Positions 1 through 8,705 of a DNA stretch of 51,469 nt are shown one piece after another. The notes below the pieces were generated by a model. The model saw only the letters and a list, made by a program, of their open reading frames with translations. It ran no database searches and had not been told where the DNA came from. Source of the stretch: Rhodospirillales bacterium 69-11 (GTDB lineage Bacteria > Pseudomonadota > Alphaproteobacteria > Acetobacterales > Acetobacteraceae); NCBI GenBank assembly GCA_001898425.1, contig MKTV01000029.1, positions 52,163-103,631 on the forward strand. Reading direction: 5' to 3'. Position 1 is the stretch's first letter. Each line of letters opens with the position of its first letter. The translations under genes were made by a program, and so were the position numbers.

Positions 1-170
1 GCCATGACGATGGAGGGGCGGCCACGACGGGGGCGGCCACGACGGGGGCGGCCACGACGGGGGCGGCCATGACGGGGGCGGCCACGACGGGGGGCGGCCA
101 TGACGCGGGCGGCCATGACGGGGGCGGCACGACGGGGGCGACCTAGACGTGGGCGGCCATGACGGGGGCG
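1..170. repeat. 15-bp tandem repeat array at left edge
   Basis: About ten degenerate copies of a 15-base unit (GACGGGGGCGGCCAC, often with CATGAC in place of CACGAC) run from the window edge to about 170, just downstream of the aapP stop codon. The CATGAC/GGCC core resembles the palindromic repeats found elsewhere in the window. I see no gene in 1-233. The array continues beyond the left edge or begins there. Confidence 0.8.
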
Positions 171-233
171 GCCGGACCTCCGCTCCGTTCGCCGCCTCGC
201 GTCCGCCCGGCTTCGCCCGTCTGCCCCCCGGCC

Positions 234-1028
234 TCAGTGCCCGCGCAGGATCTGGCTCAGGAACAGCTTCAGCCGGTCGGTCTGCGGGTCCTCGAACATG
301 CGCTGCGGCGTGCCGCTCTCGACGATCTCGCCGCGGTCCATGAACACCACCCGGTCGGCGACCTGGCGCGCGAAGCCCATCTCGTGCGTGACGCAGACCA
401 TGGTCATGCCCGATTCCGCGAGGCCGATCATGGTGTCCAGCACCTCCTTGATCATCTCGGGGTCGAGCGCGGAGGTCGGCTCGTCGAACAGCATGATCTT
501 CGGCTTCATGCACAGCGCACGCGCGATCGCCACGCGCTGCTGCTGGCCGCCCGACAGTTGCCCCGGATACTTCTTCGCCTGGTCGGGGATCTTCACGCGG
601 GTGAGATAGCTCATCGCCAGCTCCTCCGCTTCCGCCTTGGGCATCTTGCGCACCCAGATCGGGGCGAGCGTGCAGTTCTCCAGGATCGTCAGGTGCGGGA
701 ACAGGTTGAACGACTGGAACACCATGCCGACCTCGCGCCGGATCGTGTCCAGCGCCCGCAGGTCATCGGTGAGTTCGGTGCCGTCGACCAGGATCCGGCC
801 TTCCTGGTGCGTCTCCAGCCGGTTGATGCAGCGGATCATGGTGGACTTGCCGGAGCCCGAGGGGCCGCAGACCACCACGCGTTCCTGCTGCGCGACGGTC
901 ATGGAGACGTCGCGCAGCACGTGCATCGTGCCGTACCATTTGTTGACCTTGTCGAGCACGATCGCCGGCGGGGCGTTGGTGTCGATCCTGTGCGGAACGG
1001 GGGCGTCGGCGAAGGCGGCCTGGCTCAT
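234..1028 (-). CDS. aapP: General L-amino acid ABC transporter, ATP-binding protein
   Basis: This 264-residue ATPase would power uptake of polar amino acids through AapQ and AapM on the cytoplasmic face of the inner membrane. Walker A (GPSGSGKST) is at residues 55-63, the Q-loop at FQSFNLF about 105-110, the signature LSGGQ at 158-162 and Walker B IMLFDEP at 178-184. This is the PAAT-family (GlnQ/AapP) pattern at the usual length. I chose the ATG at 1028, 14 bases after the aapM stop. The longer upstream frame overlaps aapM and is not a protein. It is the last gene of aapQMP. Assignment to AapP rather than another polar amino-acid ATPase rests on its neighbours. Confidence 0.93.
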   Translation of the reverse strand: MSQAAFADAPVPHRIDTNAPPAIVLDKVNKWYGTMHVLRDVSMTVAQQERVVVCGPSGSGKSTMIRCINRLETHQEGRILVDGTELTDDLRALDTIRREVGMVFQSFNLFPHLTILENCTLAPIWVRKMPKAEAEELAMSYLTRVKIPDQAKKYPGQLSGGQQQRVAIARALCMKPKIMLFDEPTSALDPEMIKEVLDTMIGLAESGMTMVCVTHEMGFARQVADRVVFMDRGEIVESGTPQRMFEDPQTDRLKLFLSQILRGH

Positions 1029-1042
1029 GGTCGTGGCTCCGG

Positions 1043-2185
1043 TCAGCGGCGGCGGGCGCGGTTGAGGTCCTGCTCCAGGCCGCGGCTGTATTTCGACATG
1101 GCGAAGCAGAAGCAGATGTAGATGATCGCGAGGACGACGTAGACCTCGGTCGAGAAGCTCTGCCAGGGCGGATCGCTCAGCGCGACCTTGCCCATGGTCA
1201 GCAGGTCGAACAGGCCGATGATCAGCACCAGGCTCGTGTCCTTGAAGAAGCCGATGAACGTGTTCACCAGCGGCGGGATCACGAGGCGCAGCGCCTGCGG
1301 CAGGATGATCAGCCCGGTCTTCTGCCAGTAGGTGAGGCCCATCGCGTCGGCCGCCTCGCTCTGTCCCTTCGGCAGCGCCTGCAAGCCGCCGCGCACCACC
1401 TCGGCGAGGTAGGCGCCGGCGAACAGGATGAAGGCGATCTGCGCGCGCAGCAGCTTGTCCACGTTGACGCCGGCCGGCATGAACAGCGGGAACATCACGC
1501 TCGCCATGAACAGCACGCTGATCAGCGGCACGCCGCGGATCAGCTCGACATAGAGCACGCAGAGCAGCTTGATCGCCGGCAGTTTCGAGCGGCGTCCGAG
1601 CGCGACGAGGACGGAGAGCGGGAAGGCGAAGGCGAGGCCGAAGGTGGCGAGGATCAGGGTGATCGGCAGTCCGCCCCAGTAATCCTCGGGCACTTCCTGC
1701 AGGCCGAACACGCCGCCCCACATCAGCACGCCGATCACCGCGAGGGTCGCGATCCAGATCAGCGCGAGTTCCTTGCGCCAGAACCGGCGCATGGCGGAGA
1801 CGACGTAGAGGCCGATGAACAGCAGCACGCAGATCGCCGGCCGCCACTGTTCCTCGTACGGGTAGCGGCCGAACAGGATCAGCCGGTACTTGTCGCCGAT
1901 GATCGCCCAGCAGGCGCCGATCCCCTTGGCGTTCTGGCAGACCGCCGTGTCCGGCCGTCCCTGGGCGTTGTACGGCACGCTCCAGATCGCGTTCACGAAG
2001 GCCCATTCGACGAAGCCGACGAGCGCGCGGAGGATCACGTAGACCAGGACGAGCGTGATCGCGGTGGACCACCAGGAGGAGAACAGGTTGGCTCGCGCCC
2101 AGGCCCAGGGGCCGACCAGGCCGGCGGGCGGGCGTTCGCGGGCGGCGGCGTAGCCCGGCTCCGCGGTTGCCACGGTGTCGCTCAT
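1043..2185 (-). CDS. aapM: General L-amino acid ABC transporter, permease AapM
   Basis: This 380-residue inner-membrane permease matches the long AapM/BztC type, which has an extra N-terminal hydrophobic region and a periplasmic part before the permease core. Hydrophobic segments are obvious around residues 40-60, 120-160 and 185-370. The EAA-type loop [20 protein letters not shown] lies near residues 280-300 and is the coupling site for AapP. The ATG at 2185 is two bases downstream of the aapQ stop, so the genes are translationally coupled. The longer open frame upstream overlaps aapQ in another frame and is not used. Confidence 0.92.
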   Translation of the reverse strand: MSDTVATAEPGYAAARERPPAGLVGPWAWARANLFSSWWSTAITLVLVYVILRALVGFVEWAFVNAIWSVPYNAQGRPDTAVCQNAKGIGACWAIIGDKYRLILFGRYPYEEQWRPAICVLLFIGLYVVSAMRRFWRKELALIWIATLAVIGVLMWGGVFGLQEVPEDYWGGLPITLILATFGLAFAFPLSVLVALGRRSKLPAIKLLCVLYVELIRGVPLISVLFMASVMFPLFMPAGVNVDKLLRAQIAFILFAGAYLAEVVRGGLQALPKGQSEAADAMGLTYWQKTGLIILPQALRLVIPPLVNTFIGFFKDTSLVLIIGLFDLLTMGKVALSDPPWQSFSTEVYVVLAIIYICFCFAMSKYSRGLEQDLNRARRR

Positions 2186-2187
2186 GC

Positions 2188-3396
2188 TCAGCGCTCCACC
2201 AGCGCGATGCGCGCGTTGTACCAGTTCATGAACAGGCTGATCGACAGGCTGATGGTGAGGTAGACCGCCATGATCACGGCGATGCCCTCGATGGCCTGGC
2301 CGGTCTGGTTCAGGGTCGTGTTGGCGATCGAGACGATGTCCTGGTAGCCGATCGCGACCGCGAGCGAGCTGTTCTTGGTCAGGTTCAGGTACTGGCTCGT
2401 CATCGGCGGCACGATGACGCGCAGCGCCTGCGGCAGGATCACCTTGCGCAGCACCATCCCCGAACGCAGTCCCAGCGCGCCGGCGGCCTCCCACTGGCCC
2501 TGCGGCACGGCCTGGATGCCGGACCGCACGATCTCCGCGATGTAGGCGGCGGTGTAGGTGACGAGGCCCAGCAGCAGCGCGAAATACTCGGGGCTGAGCG
2601 AGCCGCCGCCCTGGAAGTTGAAGCCGCGCAGCACCGGCACCTCGAAGGTGAGCGGCGCGCCGAAAATGGCCCAGACGACGAGCGGGAGCGCGACCATCAG
2701 CGCGAGCCCCACGGGCCAGACGCGCGGTCGCACGCCGGTCGCCTCCTGCTGGCGGGCCGCGTGCCGGTTCCACAGCACCGTGCCCACCAGGCCGACGAGG
2801 AACGCGAGCGCCGCCCATTCATGCGCCGGCTGCAGCTCGAGCAAGGGGATTTTGATGCCGCGGTTCGACAGGAACACGTCGCCGACCCGGATGGACTGGC
2901 GCGGTGCGGGCAGGCTCTGCAGCACGGTGTACCAGAACAGCAGCTGCAGCAGCAGCGGGATGTCGCGCAGCGTCTCGACGTAGAAGGCGGTCAGCTTGGC
3001 GAGCAGCCAGTTGCTCGACAGGCGGCCGATGCCGATGACGGTGCCCAGGATCGTGGCCAGCACGATGCCGACCACGGCCACCTTGAGCGTGTTCAGCACA
3101 CCGACGAGCAGGGCGCGGCCGTAGGTGTTGACCGCCGGATTGTAGGGGACCAACGCCTCCCCGATCGGGATGCCGGCGACGCGGTCGAGGAAGCCGAATC
3201 CGGTCGCGATGTGACGCGCCGCGAGGTTCTGGTTGGTGTTGTGGACCAGATAGCCGATCACCGCGGCCACCAGGCCCACGATCACCACCTGCCAGACGAT
3301 CGCGCGGAAGGTCGGGTCCGACCAGGACAAGCGCAGCCGCCGTCTGGGCGCTGCGCGGGCGGCGGCGAACCTCGGATCGGCGGTGGCGTCTGACAT
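2188..3396 (-). CDS. aapQ: General L-amino acid ABC transporter, permease AapQ
   Basis: This 402-residue membrane permease pairs with AapM. An N-terminal membrane segment is followed by a periplasmic region, then a cluster of helices with the coupling-loop motif [20 protein letters not shown] near residues 310-330. The ATG at 3396 ([10 protein letters not shown]) gives the normal AapQ length. The longer open frame begins in non-coding sequence. A copy of a motif also found upstream of aapJ lies at 3542-3577, and a terminator at 3686-3715 separates the gene from aapJ. aapQMP therefore probably has its own promoter. Confidence 0.92.
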   Translation of the reverse strand: MSDATADPRFAAARAAPRRRLRLSWSDPTFRAIVWQVVIVGLVAAVIGYLVHNTNQNLAARHIATGFGFLDRVAGIPIGEALVPYNPAVNTYGRALLVGVLNTLKVAVVGIVLATILGTVIGIGRLSSNWLLAKLTAFYVETLRDIPLLLQLLFWYTVLQSLPAPRQSIRVGDVFLSNRGIKIPLLELQPAHEWAALAFLVGLVGTVLWNRHAARQQEATGVRPRVWPVGLALMVALPLVVWAIFGAPLTFEVPVLRGFNFQGGGSLSPEYFALLLGLVTYTAAYIAEIVRSGIQAVPQGQWEAAGALGLRSGMVLRKVILPQALRVIVPPMTSQYLNLTKNSSLAVAIGYQDIVSIANTTLNQTGQAIEGIAVIMAVYLTISLSISLFMNWYNARIALVER

Positions 3397-3685
3397 GGGA
3401 AGCGGGTACCTCGACGTGGTGGTAGGCCGTTGGTGGGCCGTGGTGGTGGCCGATCCCGGGCTGACGGCATCGGGACGGGACGCGATGGAAAGCAAGATCG
3501 GGGCCACCCGATGCCGCGTTGGCCGCAGGGCCGCCCCGCCCCGACTGTGCGTCAGTCGGTCACAAAAGATCAACGGGTCCAGACCAGATTGGCGGCTGTC
3601 TCCTGGCGGGCCGGTCCCTCGCGTCCCGCGGCGGTCCCCTCCGGTCTTGCCCTGCGGCGCCGCTCCGCTGCGATGACCCCGAATG
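3397..3685. other. Intergenic region upstream of aapQ
   Basis: This stretch lies between the aapJ terminator and the aapQ start and contains no convincing gene. It holds the two-part motif at 3542-3577. A promoter for aapQMP is expected here on the minus strand, but I cannot assign -35 and -10 boxes with confidence. Confidence 0.6.
3542..3577 (-). promoter_or_regulatory. Shared two-part motif upstream of aapQ
   Basis: On the plus strand CGACTGTGCGT (3542-3552) is followed 13 bases later by AAGATCAACGGG (3566-3577). The same two blocks, in the same order and 12 bases apart, lie upstream of aapJ at 4866-4900. Two such matches upstream of two genes of one transporter suggest a regulator-binding or promoter element. 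The regulator is not identified. Confidence 0.55.
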
Positions 3686-3715
3686 AAAAAGGCCGCTCGG
3701 TTGTCCCGAGCGGCC
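3686..3715 (-). terminator. Rho-independent terminator after aapJ
   Basis: A perfect 10-bp GC-rich stem (3691-3700 with 3706-3715) closes a 5-base loop. In the minus-strand transcript it is followed by five U residues (plus-strand AAAAA at 3686-3690). It sits 36 bases after the aapJ stop. It would cut transcription between the binding protein and the membrane components, a common way of making more binding protein. Confidence 0.88.
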
Positions 3716-3732
3716 CATCTTCGACGCTGGCT

Positions 3733-3764
3733 GGATCAGCGGATCAGCGGATCAGCGGATCGGC
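3733..3764. repeat. 8-bp tandem repeat across the aapJ stop codon
   Basis: Four tandem copies of GGATCAGC (the last reads GGATCGGC) cover the end of aapJ, and the stop codon lies in the third copy. Slippage here would change the last residues of AapJ. Confidence 0.85.
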
Positions 3765-4822
3765 GGCGCGTATTGCAGCCCGCCCTTGGTCCAGAGGTTG
3801 TTGATCCCGCGCGGCACGCCCATCGGCGTGATGTTGCGGTCCCAGACCTCACCAAAATTGCCGACCTGCTTGATGACGTTGTACGCCCACTTGTTGTCGA
3901 CGCCGAGCGCCTTGCCCATGTCGCCCTCGAGGCCGAGGAGGCGACGGATGTCGGGATCGGTCGAGTTCATGAACGAATCGACGTTCTGGCTGGTGATCCC
4001 CTTCTCCTCCGCCGTGATCATGGCGATGAAGGTCCAGCGGACCAGGTCGAACCACTTGTCGTCGCCCTTGCGGACCATCACGCCCAGCGGCTCCTTCGAG
4101 ATGATCTCGGGCAGCAGCACGAGGTCGTTCGCCTTCGGGCCCTGGCTGTAGCGGAAGGTCGCGAGCGCCGAGGCGTCGGTGGAGTAGGCATCGCAGCGGC
4201 CGGACAGGAACGCGCCCTGGATCTCGGACAGGTCCTGGATCAGGATCGGCGTGAACTTCATGTTGTTGACGCGATAGTAGTCGGCGATCGCCAGTTCGGT
4301 GCTGGTGCCGGGCTGCACGCAGATCGTGGCGCCGTCCATCTCCTTCGCGGACTTCACGCCGGACGACTTCTTCACCAGGAAGCCGGTGCCGTCATAGTAG
4401 TTCACCCAGGCGAACTCGAGCCCGAGATTGGCCTCGCGGCCCAGCGTCCAGGTGGTGCTGCGCGACAGCACGTCGATCTCGCCCGACTGCAGCGCGGTGA
4501 AGCGGTTCTGCGTCGTGGTGGGGACGAACTTCACCTTGCTCGCATCGCCCAGCGCGGCGGCGGTGACGGCCCGGCAGGAATCGGCGTCGATGCCGCGCAT
4601 CACGCCCTGGCTGTCCGGCAACGAGAAGCCCGGCACCTGGCCCGAGATGCCGCACAGCACCTGGCCCTTGGAGCGGGAGGAATCCAGCGTGGGGGAGCCC
4701 GACCCTTGGGCCTGGGCCTGGCTCGTCATGCCGGCCGCCAGCAGGCCGCCCGCCACCAGGCCGCCGGTCAGCACCCGCTTAGCGAGCGAGCCGGAGGCTC
4801 GGGACCGATTGAACACCGTCAT
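3752..4822 (-). CDS. aapJ: General L-amino acid ABC transporter, periplasmic binding protein
   Basis: This 356-residue periplasmic solute-binding protein delivers amino acids to AapQM. A Sec signal peptide with a basic start and hydrophobic core (LTGGLVAGGLLAAG) ends near AQAQG at about residue 39. The mature part has the family-3 binding-protein pattern, including RGIDADSCRAV, GEIDVLSRSTTWT and GRCDAYSTDASAL, and matches the usual AapJ length. The ATG at 4822 is preceded by GGGAG at a good spacing. It is the first gene of the aap locus. It has a terminator behind it, a shared motif at 4866-4900 ahead of it, and an 8-bp repeat across its stop codon. Confidence 0.94.
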   Translation of the reverse strand: MTVFNRSRASGSLAKRVLTGGLVAGGLLAAGMTSQAQAQGSGSPTLDSSRSKGQVLCGISGQVPGFSLPDSQGVMRGIDADSCRAVTAAALGDASKVKFVPTTTQNRFTALQSGEIDVLSRSTTWTLGREANLGLEFAWVNYYDGTGFLVKKSSGVKSAKEMDGATICVQPGTSTELAIADYYRVNNMKFTPILIQDLSEIQGAFLSGRCDAYSTDASALATFRYSQGPKANDLVLLPEIISKEPLGVMVRKGDDKWFDLVRWTFIAMITAEEKGITSQNVDSFMNSTDPDIRRLLGLEGDMGKALGVDNKWAYNVIKQVGNFGEVWDRNITPMGVPRGINNLWTKGGLQYAPPIR

Positions 4823-5280
4823 GCATTCATCTCCCAGATGAGCGCGGGGGATCCCGCGTACGGCGCGACTGTGCGTTCGGCCTGCGTCAAGATCAACGGG
4901 GCCGATACAAAATCCCGGCTCCGTGTCATCGTGTTCGCGATGCATGGCGGCGGCTGCCCAACAAACGGCATGGGTGCTGCCGGATTTCGCGCCATCCGCG
5001 GTCCCGTGGCGCCGGTAAGTGGCACGCGGGCCGGCACGGGGCACCCGCCGGCACGCTTCGCCCGCGCCGGCACGTGACCTTCGCCGCGCGAGAGCACGTA
5101 TCGGATTCTGCGACACGTCCCGTCCACCGTTGCCGGCGCGCTCCAACCCTTGATGGTCTCCGCGCGCTGCGGTAGAATTTCCGTGAGAAAACACGCTTTG
5201 GTTGTGCTCTTCGCGACCCGCGCCGCCCGAGGTCCGCCATAGACAACGTCCCAGACACGAGCACGCGGCCAAGGCCGGAG
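4823..5280. promoter_or_regulatory. Divergent intergenic region, aapJ / SARP-type regulator
   Basis: These 458 bases separate minus-strand aapJ from the plus-strand regulator and should hold both promoters. Visible parts are the aapJ ribosome site (GGGAG), the two-part motif at 4866-4900, and GGAG directly before the ATG at 5281. I found no convincing gene. Confidence 0.6.
4866..4900 (-). promoter_or_regulatory. Shared two-part motif upstream of aapJ
   Basis: CGACTGTGCGT (4866-4876) is followed 12 bases later by AAGATCAACGGG (4889-4900). It matches the element at 3542-3577 upstream of aapQ. Its gene-proximal end is about 44 bases from the aapJ start, consistent with a promoter-proximal operator. 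On the transcribed strand it reads CCCGTTGATCTT first. Confidence 0.55.
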
Positions 5281-7302
5281 ATGTCCTCCCCTGAAACGCC
5301 GCTCCTGCGCATCCGGGTCTTCGGGCAGATGCGGGCGCAGGATGCGCTGGGCCGGTCGGTCCTGCCACGGGCGCGCAAGACCCGCGCCCTGCTCGCGATC
5401 CTGGCGCTCGCCGCGCCGGAGCCGGTGTTGCGCAGCCAGATCACCGCCCTGCTCTGGAGCCAGCGGGAGAAGGAGCAGGCGCGCGCCTCCCTGCGCCAGG
5501 CGGTCCACGAACTGCAGGACACGCTGGGCAGCCTCGCCAGCCGGATGATCGTCGCGGAACGCAACCATGTCGGCCTCCACCGCGCCGGGCTCTGGGTCGA
5601 CGCACGCGCGGCCGGTCCCCTGGGTCACGAGGAGGGCGGGCTGCTCGACCTTTTCCGCGCCCCGCTGCTCGAGGACCTGGCCGGCCTCGATCCCGCCTTC
5701 GATCGCTGGGTGCAGGAGGAGCGGCTGCGCCTGCTGCGCGTCGCCCGCACGCTGGGAGAGGGGATGCTGGCCGGCGCCCTCGACGCGGCGGAGCGGATCG
5801 CCGCGGCGGAACGCCTGCTGCTCGTCGATCGCGCGCATGAGGGCGCCTGGACGGCGCTGATCCGCGTCCACGCGGAGCGTGGCGACCGGACCGCCGCGCT
5901 CGCCTGCTTCGAGCGCTGCCGCGCGGCCCTGGCGGAGACCACCCACCTCGTCCCGAGCGCGGCGATCCAGACTTTGGTTGCCGAGTTGCGCGCGACCGCG
6001 CCGGCGCCCGTGCCGAACTCGGCCGCCGGGACCGTGTCCGCGTCGGCCGGCGCCCCGGAGGTTGCGTCACCCGGCGCGCCGCGCGGCCCACTCTCCCCGG
6101 CGCGGCCGAACGCCGTCCGGCTGGGCATCATGCCGTTCCGCGCGCCGGAGGGTGACGTCGATCCGAAGCTGACCCAAGGCTTGACCGAGGAGGTGGTGGG
6201 GGCGCTCGCGCGGTTCCGCGGCCTGTCCTGCATCCCGATCAGCTCCATCGCCGTCCTGCCGACCGACCTCACCCGCGACGCCCCGCTCTGGGAGCAACTC
6301 GGCCTCGACTACGCGCTGGAGGGATCGGTCCAGCGCAGCGGGGATCGGGTGCGCGTGCGGGCGCGCCTGATCGACGTGTGGGCGGCGGGCGAGGTCGTCT
6401 GGGCGGACCGGTTCGGCGGTGCGATCGGCGACATGTTCGACCTGCAGGACGAGGTCGCGGCGGCGATCGTGGCGCAGATCGACCCGCACATCCTGCTGCG
6501 CCAGGGCGAGCGCCTCGGTGCGCGCCGGATCCGCGCCACCACCGCGCATGAGCGGCTGCTGCAGTCCATCCCCGCGATCTACCGGCTGGAGCGGAACGGG
6601 TTCTTCACCGCGGGCGGGCTGCTCGATTCAGCCGTGGCCGAGGATCCCGGCAACGCGCCGGCCCATGCCTGGTACGCGTATTGGCACCTGTTCCTGGTGG
6701 GCCAGGGCTGGGCCAACGACCTGCGCGCCGCGACGATGCGGGCCGCCGAACTGGCGGGACGCGCGGTGACGCTGGACCCCGGCGATGCGCGGGCGTTGAC
6801 CCTGGCCGGCCATGTCCGCGCCTTCCTGGCCCGCGAGCCGGAGGAGGCCTGCACGCTGCACCAGCGCGCCGTCGCGCTGAATCCGAACCTCGCGCTCGCC
6901 CGCTGCTTCTTCGGCCTGGCGCAATGCTATCGCGGGCGGCCGGAGGACGGGCTGCCGCTGATCGAGCAGTCGATCCGCCTCTCCCCCTACGACCCGCACA
7001 TGTTCTTCTTCGAGATGTCGCTGTCGATGCCCCACCTGCTCCGCGGCGAGTACGAGAAGGCGGCGGAGGCGGGGCGGCGCGCGATCGAGCTCAATCCCGG
7101 CTTCTCCTCCTCCTACAAGGGGCATCTCTGCGCACTGGGGCATCTCGGGCGGGAGGAGGAAGCCGCGAAGGTCCGCGCCGCGCTGCTGCGGCTGGAGCCG
7201 GGGTTCTCGGTGGCCGAGGCGGTGGACCGCTCCCCCCTGGTCCGCCGCGAGGACCGCGCCCGCTACGCGGAGGGCCTGCGCCGCGCGGGGCTGCTGGATT
7301 AG
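5281..7302 (+). CDS. SARP/BTAD-type transcriptional regulator with TolB-like and TPR regions
   Basis: This is a 673-residue cytoplasmic regulator. Residues about 9-88 form an OmpR-type winged helix (LRIRVFGQMRAQDALGR, with a LLAILAL helix). Residues about 95-240 are a bacterial transcriptional activation domain (BTAD). Residues about 280-400 resemble the TolB N-terminal/adenylate-cyclase-associated region (IMPFRAPEGD, LEGSVQRSGDRVRVRARLID). From about 430 onward there are TPR-like helices (AVTLDPGDARALTLAGHVRA, HQRAVALNPNLALARCFFGL). Such proteins activate target genes, and SARP members often control secondary-metabolite clusters. It is divergent from aapJ and convergent with the biosynthetic operon, so control of either is possible. 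The ATG at 5281 follows GGAG closely. No ligand is evident. Confidence 0.85.
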   Translation: MSSPETPLLRIRVFGQMRAQDALGRSVLPRARKTRALLAILALAAPEPVLRSQITALLWSQREKEQARASLRQAVHELQDTLGSLASRMIVAERNHVGLHRAGLWVDARAAGPLGHEEGGLLDLFRAPLLEDLAGLDPAFDRWVQEERLRLLRVARTLGEGMLAGALDAAERIAAAERLLLVDRAHEGAWTALIRVHAERGDRTAALACFERCRAALAETTHLVPSAAIQTLVAELRATAPAPVPNSAAGTVSASAGAPEVASPGAPRGPLSPARPNAVRLGIMPFRAPEGDVDPKLTQGLTEEVVGALARFRGLSCIPISSIAVLPTDLTRDAPLWEQLGLDYALEGSVQRSGDRVRVRARLIDVWAAGEVVWADRFGGAIGDMFDLQDEVAAAIVAQIDPHILLRQGERLGARRIRATTAHERLLQSIPAIYRLERNGFFTAGGLLDSAVAEDPGNAPAHAWYAYWHLFLVGQGWANDLRAATMRAAELAGRAVTLDPGDARALTLAGHVRAFLAREPEEACTLHQRAVALNPNLALARCFFGLAQCYRGRPEDGLPLIEQSIRLSPYDPHMFFFEMSLSMPHLLRGEYEKAAEAGRRAIELNPGFSSSYKGHLCALGHLGREEEAAKVRAALLRLEPGFSVAEAVDRSPLVRREDRARYAEGLRRAGLLD

Positions 7303-7363
7303 CCGCCGCCGGACCCGCCGCCCGCACCCGCGTGCCCCGGCCGCCGCCCGCACCCGCGGCCCC

Positions 7364-7423
7364 CATCCGTCATGGCCGGCCGTCGAGCCGGCCATCCCCA
7401 CCGGCAGGCTGCCGCGACGGATG
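7364..7423. repeat. Nested inverted repeat at a convergent junction
   Basis: An inner hairpin, ATGGCCGGC (7372-7380) with GCCGGCCAT (7387-7395) and a 6-base loop, sits inside outer arms CATCCGTC (7364-7371) and GACGGATG (7416-7423). It lies between the regulator stop (7302) and the second P450 stop (7468). It has the sequence of the GTCATGGCCGGC palindrome family. It has no U-run, so intrinsic termination is uncertain. Confidence 0.75.
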
Positions 7424-7467
7424 ACATGCACGAGGCCGCTCGTGCCGGGGAGGGACCCCGCCAGGGG

Positions 7468-8700
7468 TCACGCGACCCCGCAGTCCAGCACCAGCCGCGT
7501 CAGCCCGCGCACCAGGATGCTCTCCTGCCGCTCCACCGCGACGACGCGCAGCTCCGGGAAGCGACGGCCGAGGGCGGCGAACACCAGCTCCGCCTCGAGC
7601 TGGGCGAGGCTGCTGCCGGCGCAGGTATGGATGCCCGCGCCGAAGGCGAGGTGCCGCGTCTCCTCGCGCCCCAGATCCAGCCGGTCCGCCTCCGCGAACA
7701 CGCGCGGATCGCGGTTGGCGGAGCCGAGGCCGAACCCGACCACCTGGCCCGTGCGGATCGTGACGCCCTGGAACGCCAGATCCGCCAGTGCGTGGCGGAA
7801 GGCGATCTGCTGCGGGCTGTCGTAGCGCAGCAGCTCCGTCACCGCCGACTTCACCCCGACGGCGCCCTCGCGCAGCCGCTGCCATTCCCCGGGATTGGCG
7901 GCGAGCGCACGCAGCCCGTTGCCGATCAGCAGCGACGACGCCTCGTGCCCGGCGAACAGGAACAGCACGCAGGAGGCGAGCAGCTCCTGGTCGTCGAGGA
8001 AGCTGCCCTGGTCCTGCGCCGCGATCAGCAGGCTCAGCAGGTTGCCCTGGGGCGCACGCCGGTGCGCCGCCACCAGCCGCTCGAAATACGCGATCAGTTC
8101 GGCCGCGCGCCGGCTGCCCGCGGCGATCCGTTCGGGGGTGCGCACCAGGTCGAGCGAGAGCGTGATCTCGCGCACCCAGCCGCGCACGAGCGGATGATCC
8201 TCCTCCGGCACGCCCATCAGGTCGGCCACGATGTCGATCGAGAGCGGCGAGGAGAAGTCGGAGACGATGTCGAACGGGCCGTCGTCGGGGATGCGGGCGA
8301 GGGCGGCGGCGATCAGCGCCTCGATCCGCGGCCGCATGCCGAGGACGGGGCGCAGCGCGAACACGGGCGCGGCGATGCGGCGCAGGCGCGCGTGGTCCGG
8401 CGGGTCCTTGAACAGCATCCAGGCCGCCAGCATCGCGTAGAGCGGCTTCTGCTGCTCCGGGATGGGCGGGAAGGCTTCGGGCGGCAGCACCTTGGTGATC
8501 TCGCGGCCGAACCGGTTGTCCTTGAGCCCGGCGGCGACGTCGGCATAGCGGCTGACGAACCAGAACCCGGCATAGCCCTCGGCCGGCGTCGCGGCCCAGC
8601 CGACCGGGTGATCGTCGCGCAGCCGCGCATAGGTCGGGTACGGATCCTCGAGAAAGGCCGGCTCGAGCGGGCGGAACACGGTCTGGCGCGCACCGGACAT
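7468..8700 (-). CDS. Cytochrome P450, last gene of the biosynthetic operon
   Basis: This 410-residue soluble class-I bacterial P450 probably hydroxylates or oxidises the product or a tethered intermediate. The haem-binding motif FGAGIHTCAG has its ligand at Cys360, and the ExxR motif reads ELLR. The I-helix reads FAGHEAS, so the usual Thr of the AGxxT proton-relay motif is Ala followed by Ser. Such a change is known in some macrolide P450s, where substrate groups assist oxygen activation. The ATG at 8700 is five bases after the P450-ACP stop, so it is in the same transcript. A longer open frame overlaps the upstream gene and is a shadow. A ferredoxin partner is not encoded nearby. Confidence 0.92.
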   Translation of the reverse strand: MSGARQTVFRPLEPAFLEDPYPTYARLRDDHPVGWAATPAEGYAGFWFVSRYADVAAGLKDNRFGREITKVLPPEAFPPIPEQQKPLYAMLAAWMLFKDPPDHARLRRIAAPVFALRPVLGMRPRIEALIAAALARIPDDGPFDIVSDFSSPLSIDIVADLMGVPEEDHPLVRGWVREITLSLDLVRTPERIAAGSRRAAELIAYFERLVAAHRRAPQGNLLSLLIAAQDQGSFLDDQELLASCVLFLFAGHEASSLLIGNGLRALAANPGEWQRLREGAVGVKSAVTELLRYDSPQQIAFRHALADLAFQGVTIRTGQVVGFGLGSANRDPRVFAEADRLDLGREETRHLAFGAGIHTCAGSSLAQLEAELVFAALGRRFPELRVVAVERQESILVRGLTRLVLDCGVA

Positions 8701-8705
8701 GGCGG

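Noticed and set aside
3691-3715. Reading the aapJ-aapQ hairpin as an attenuator with a leader peptide
   Set aside because: The stem with U-run explains termination after aapJ. I see no short leader frame rich in regulatory codons.
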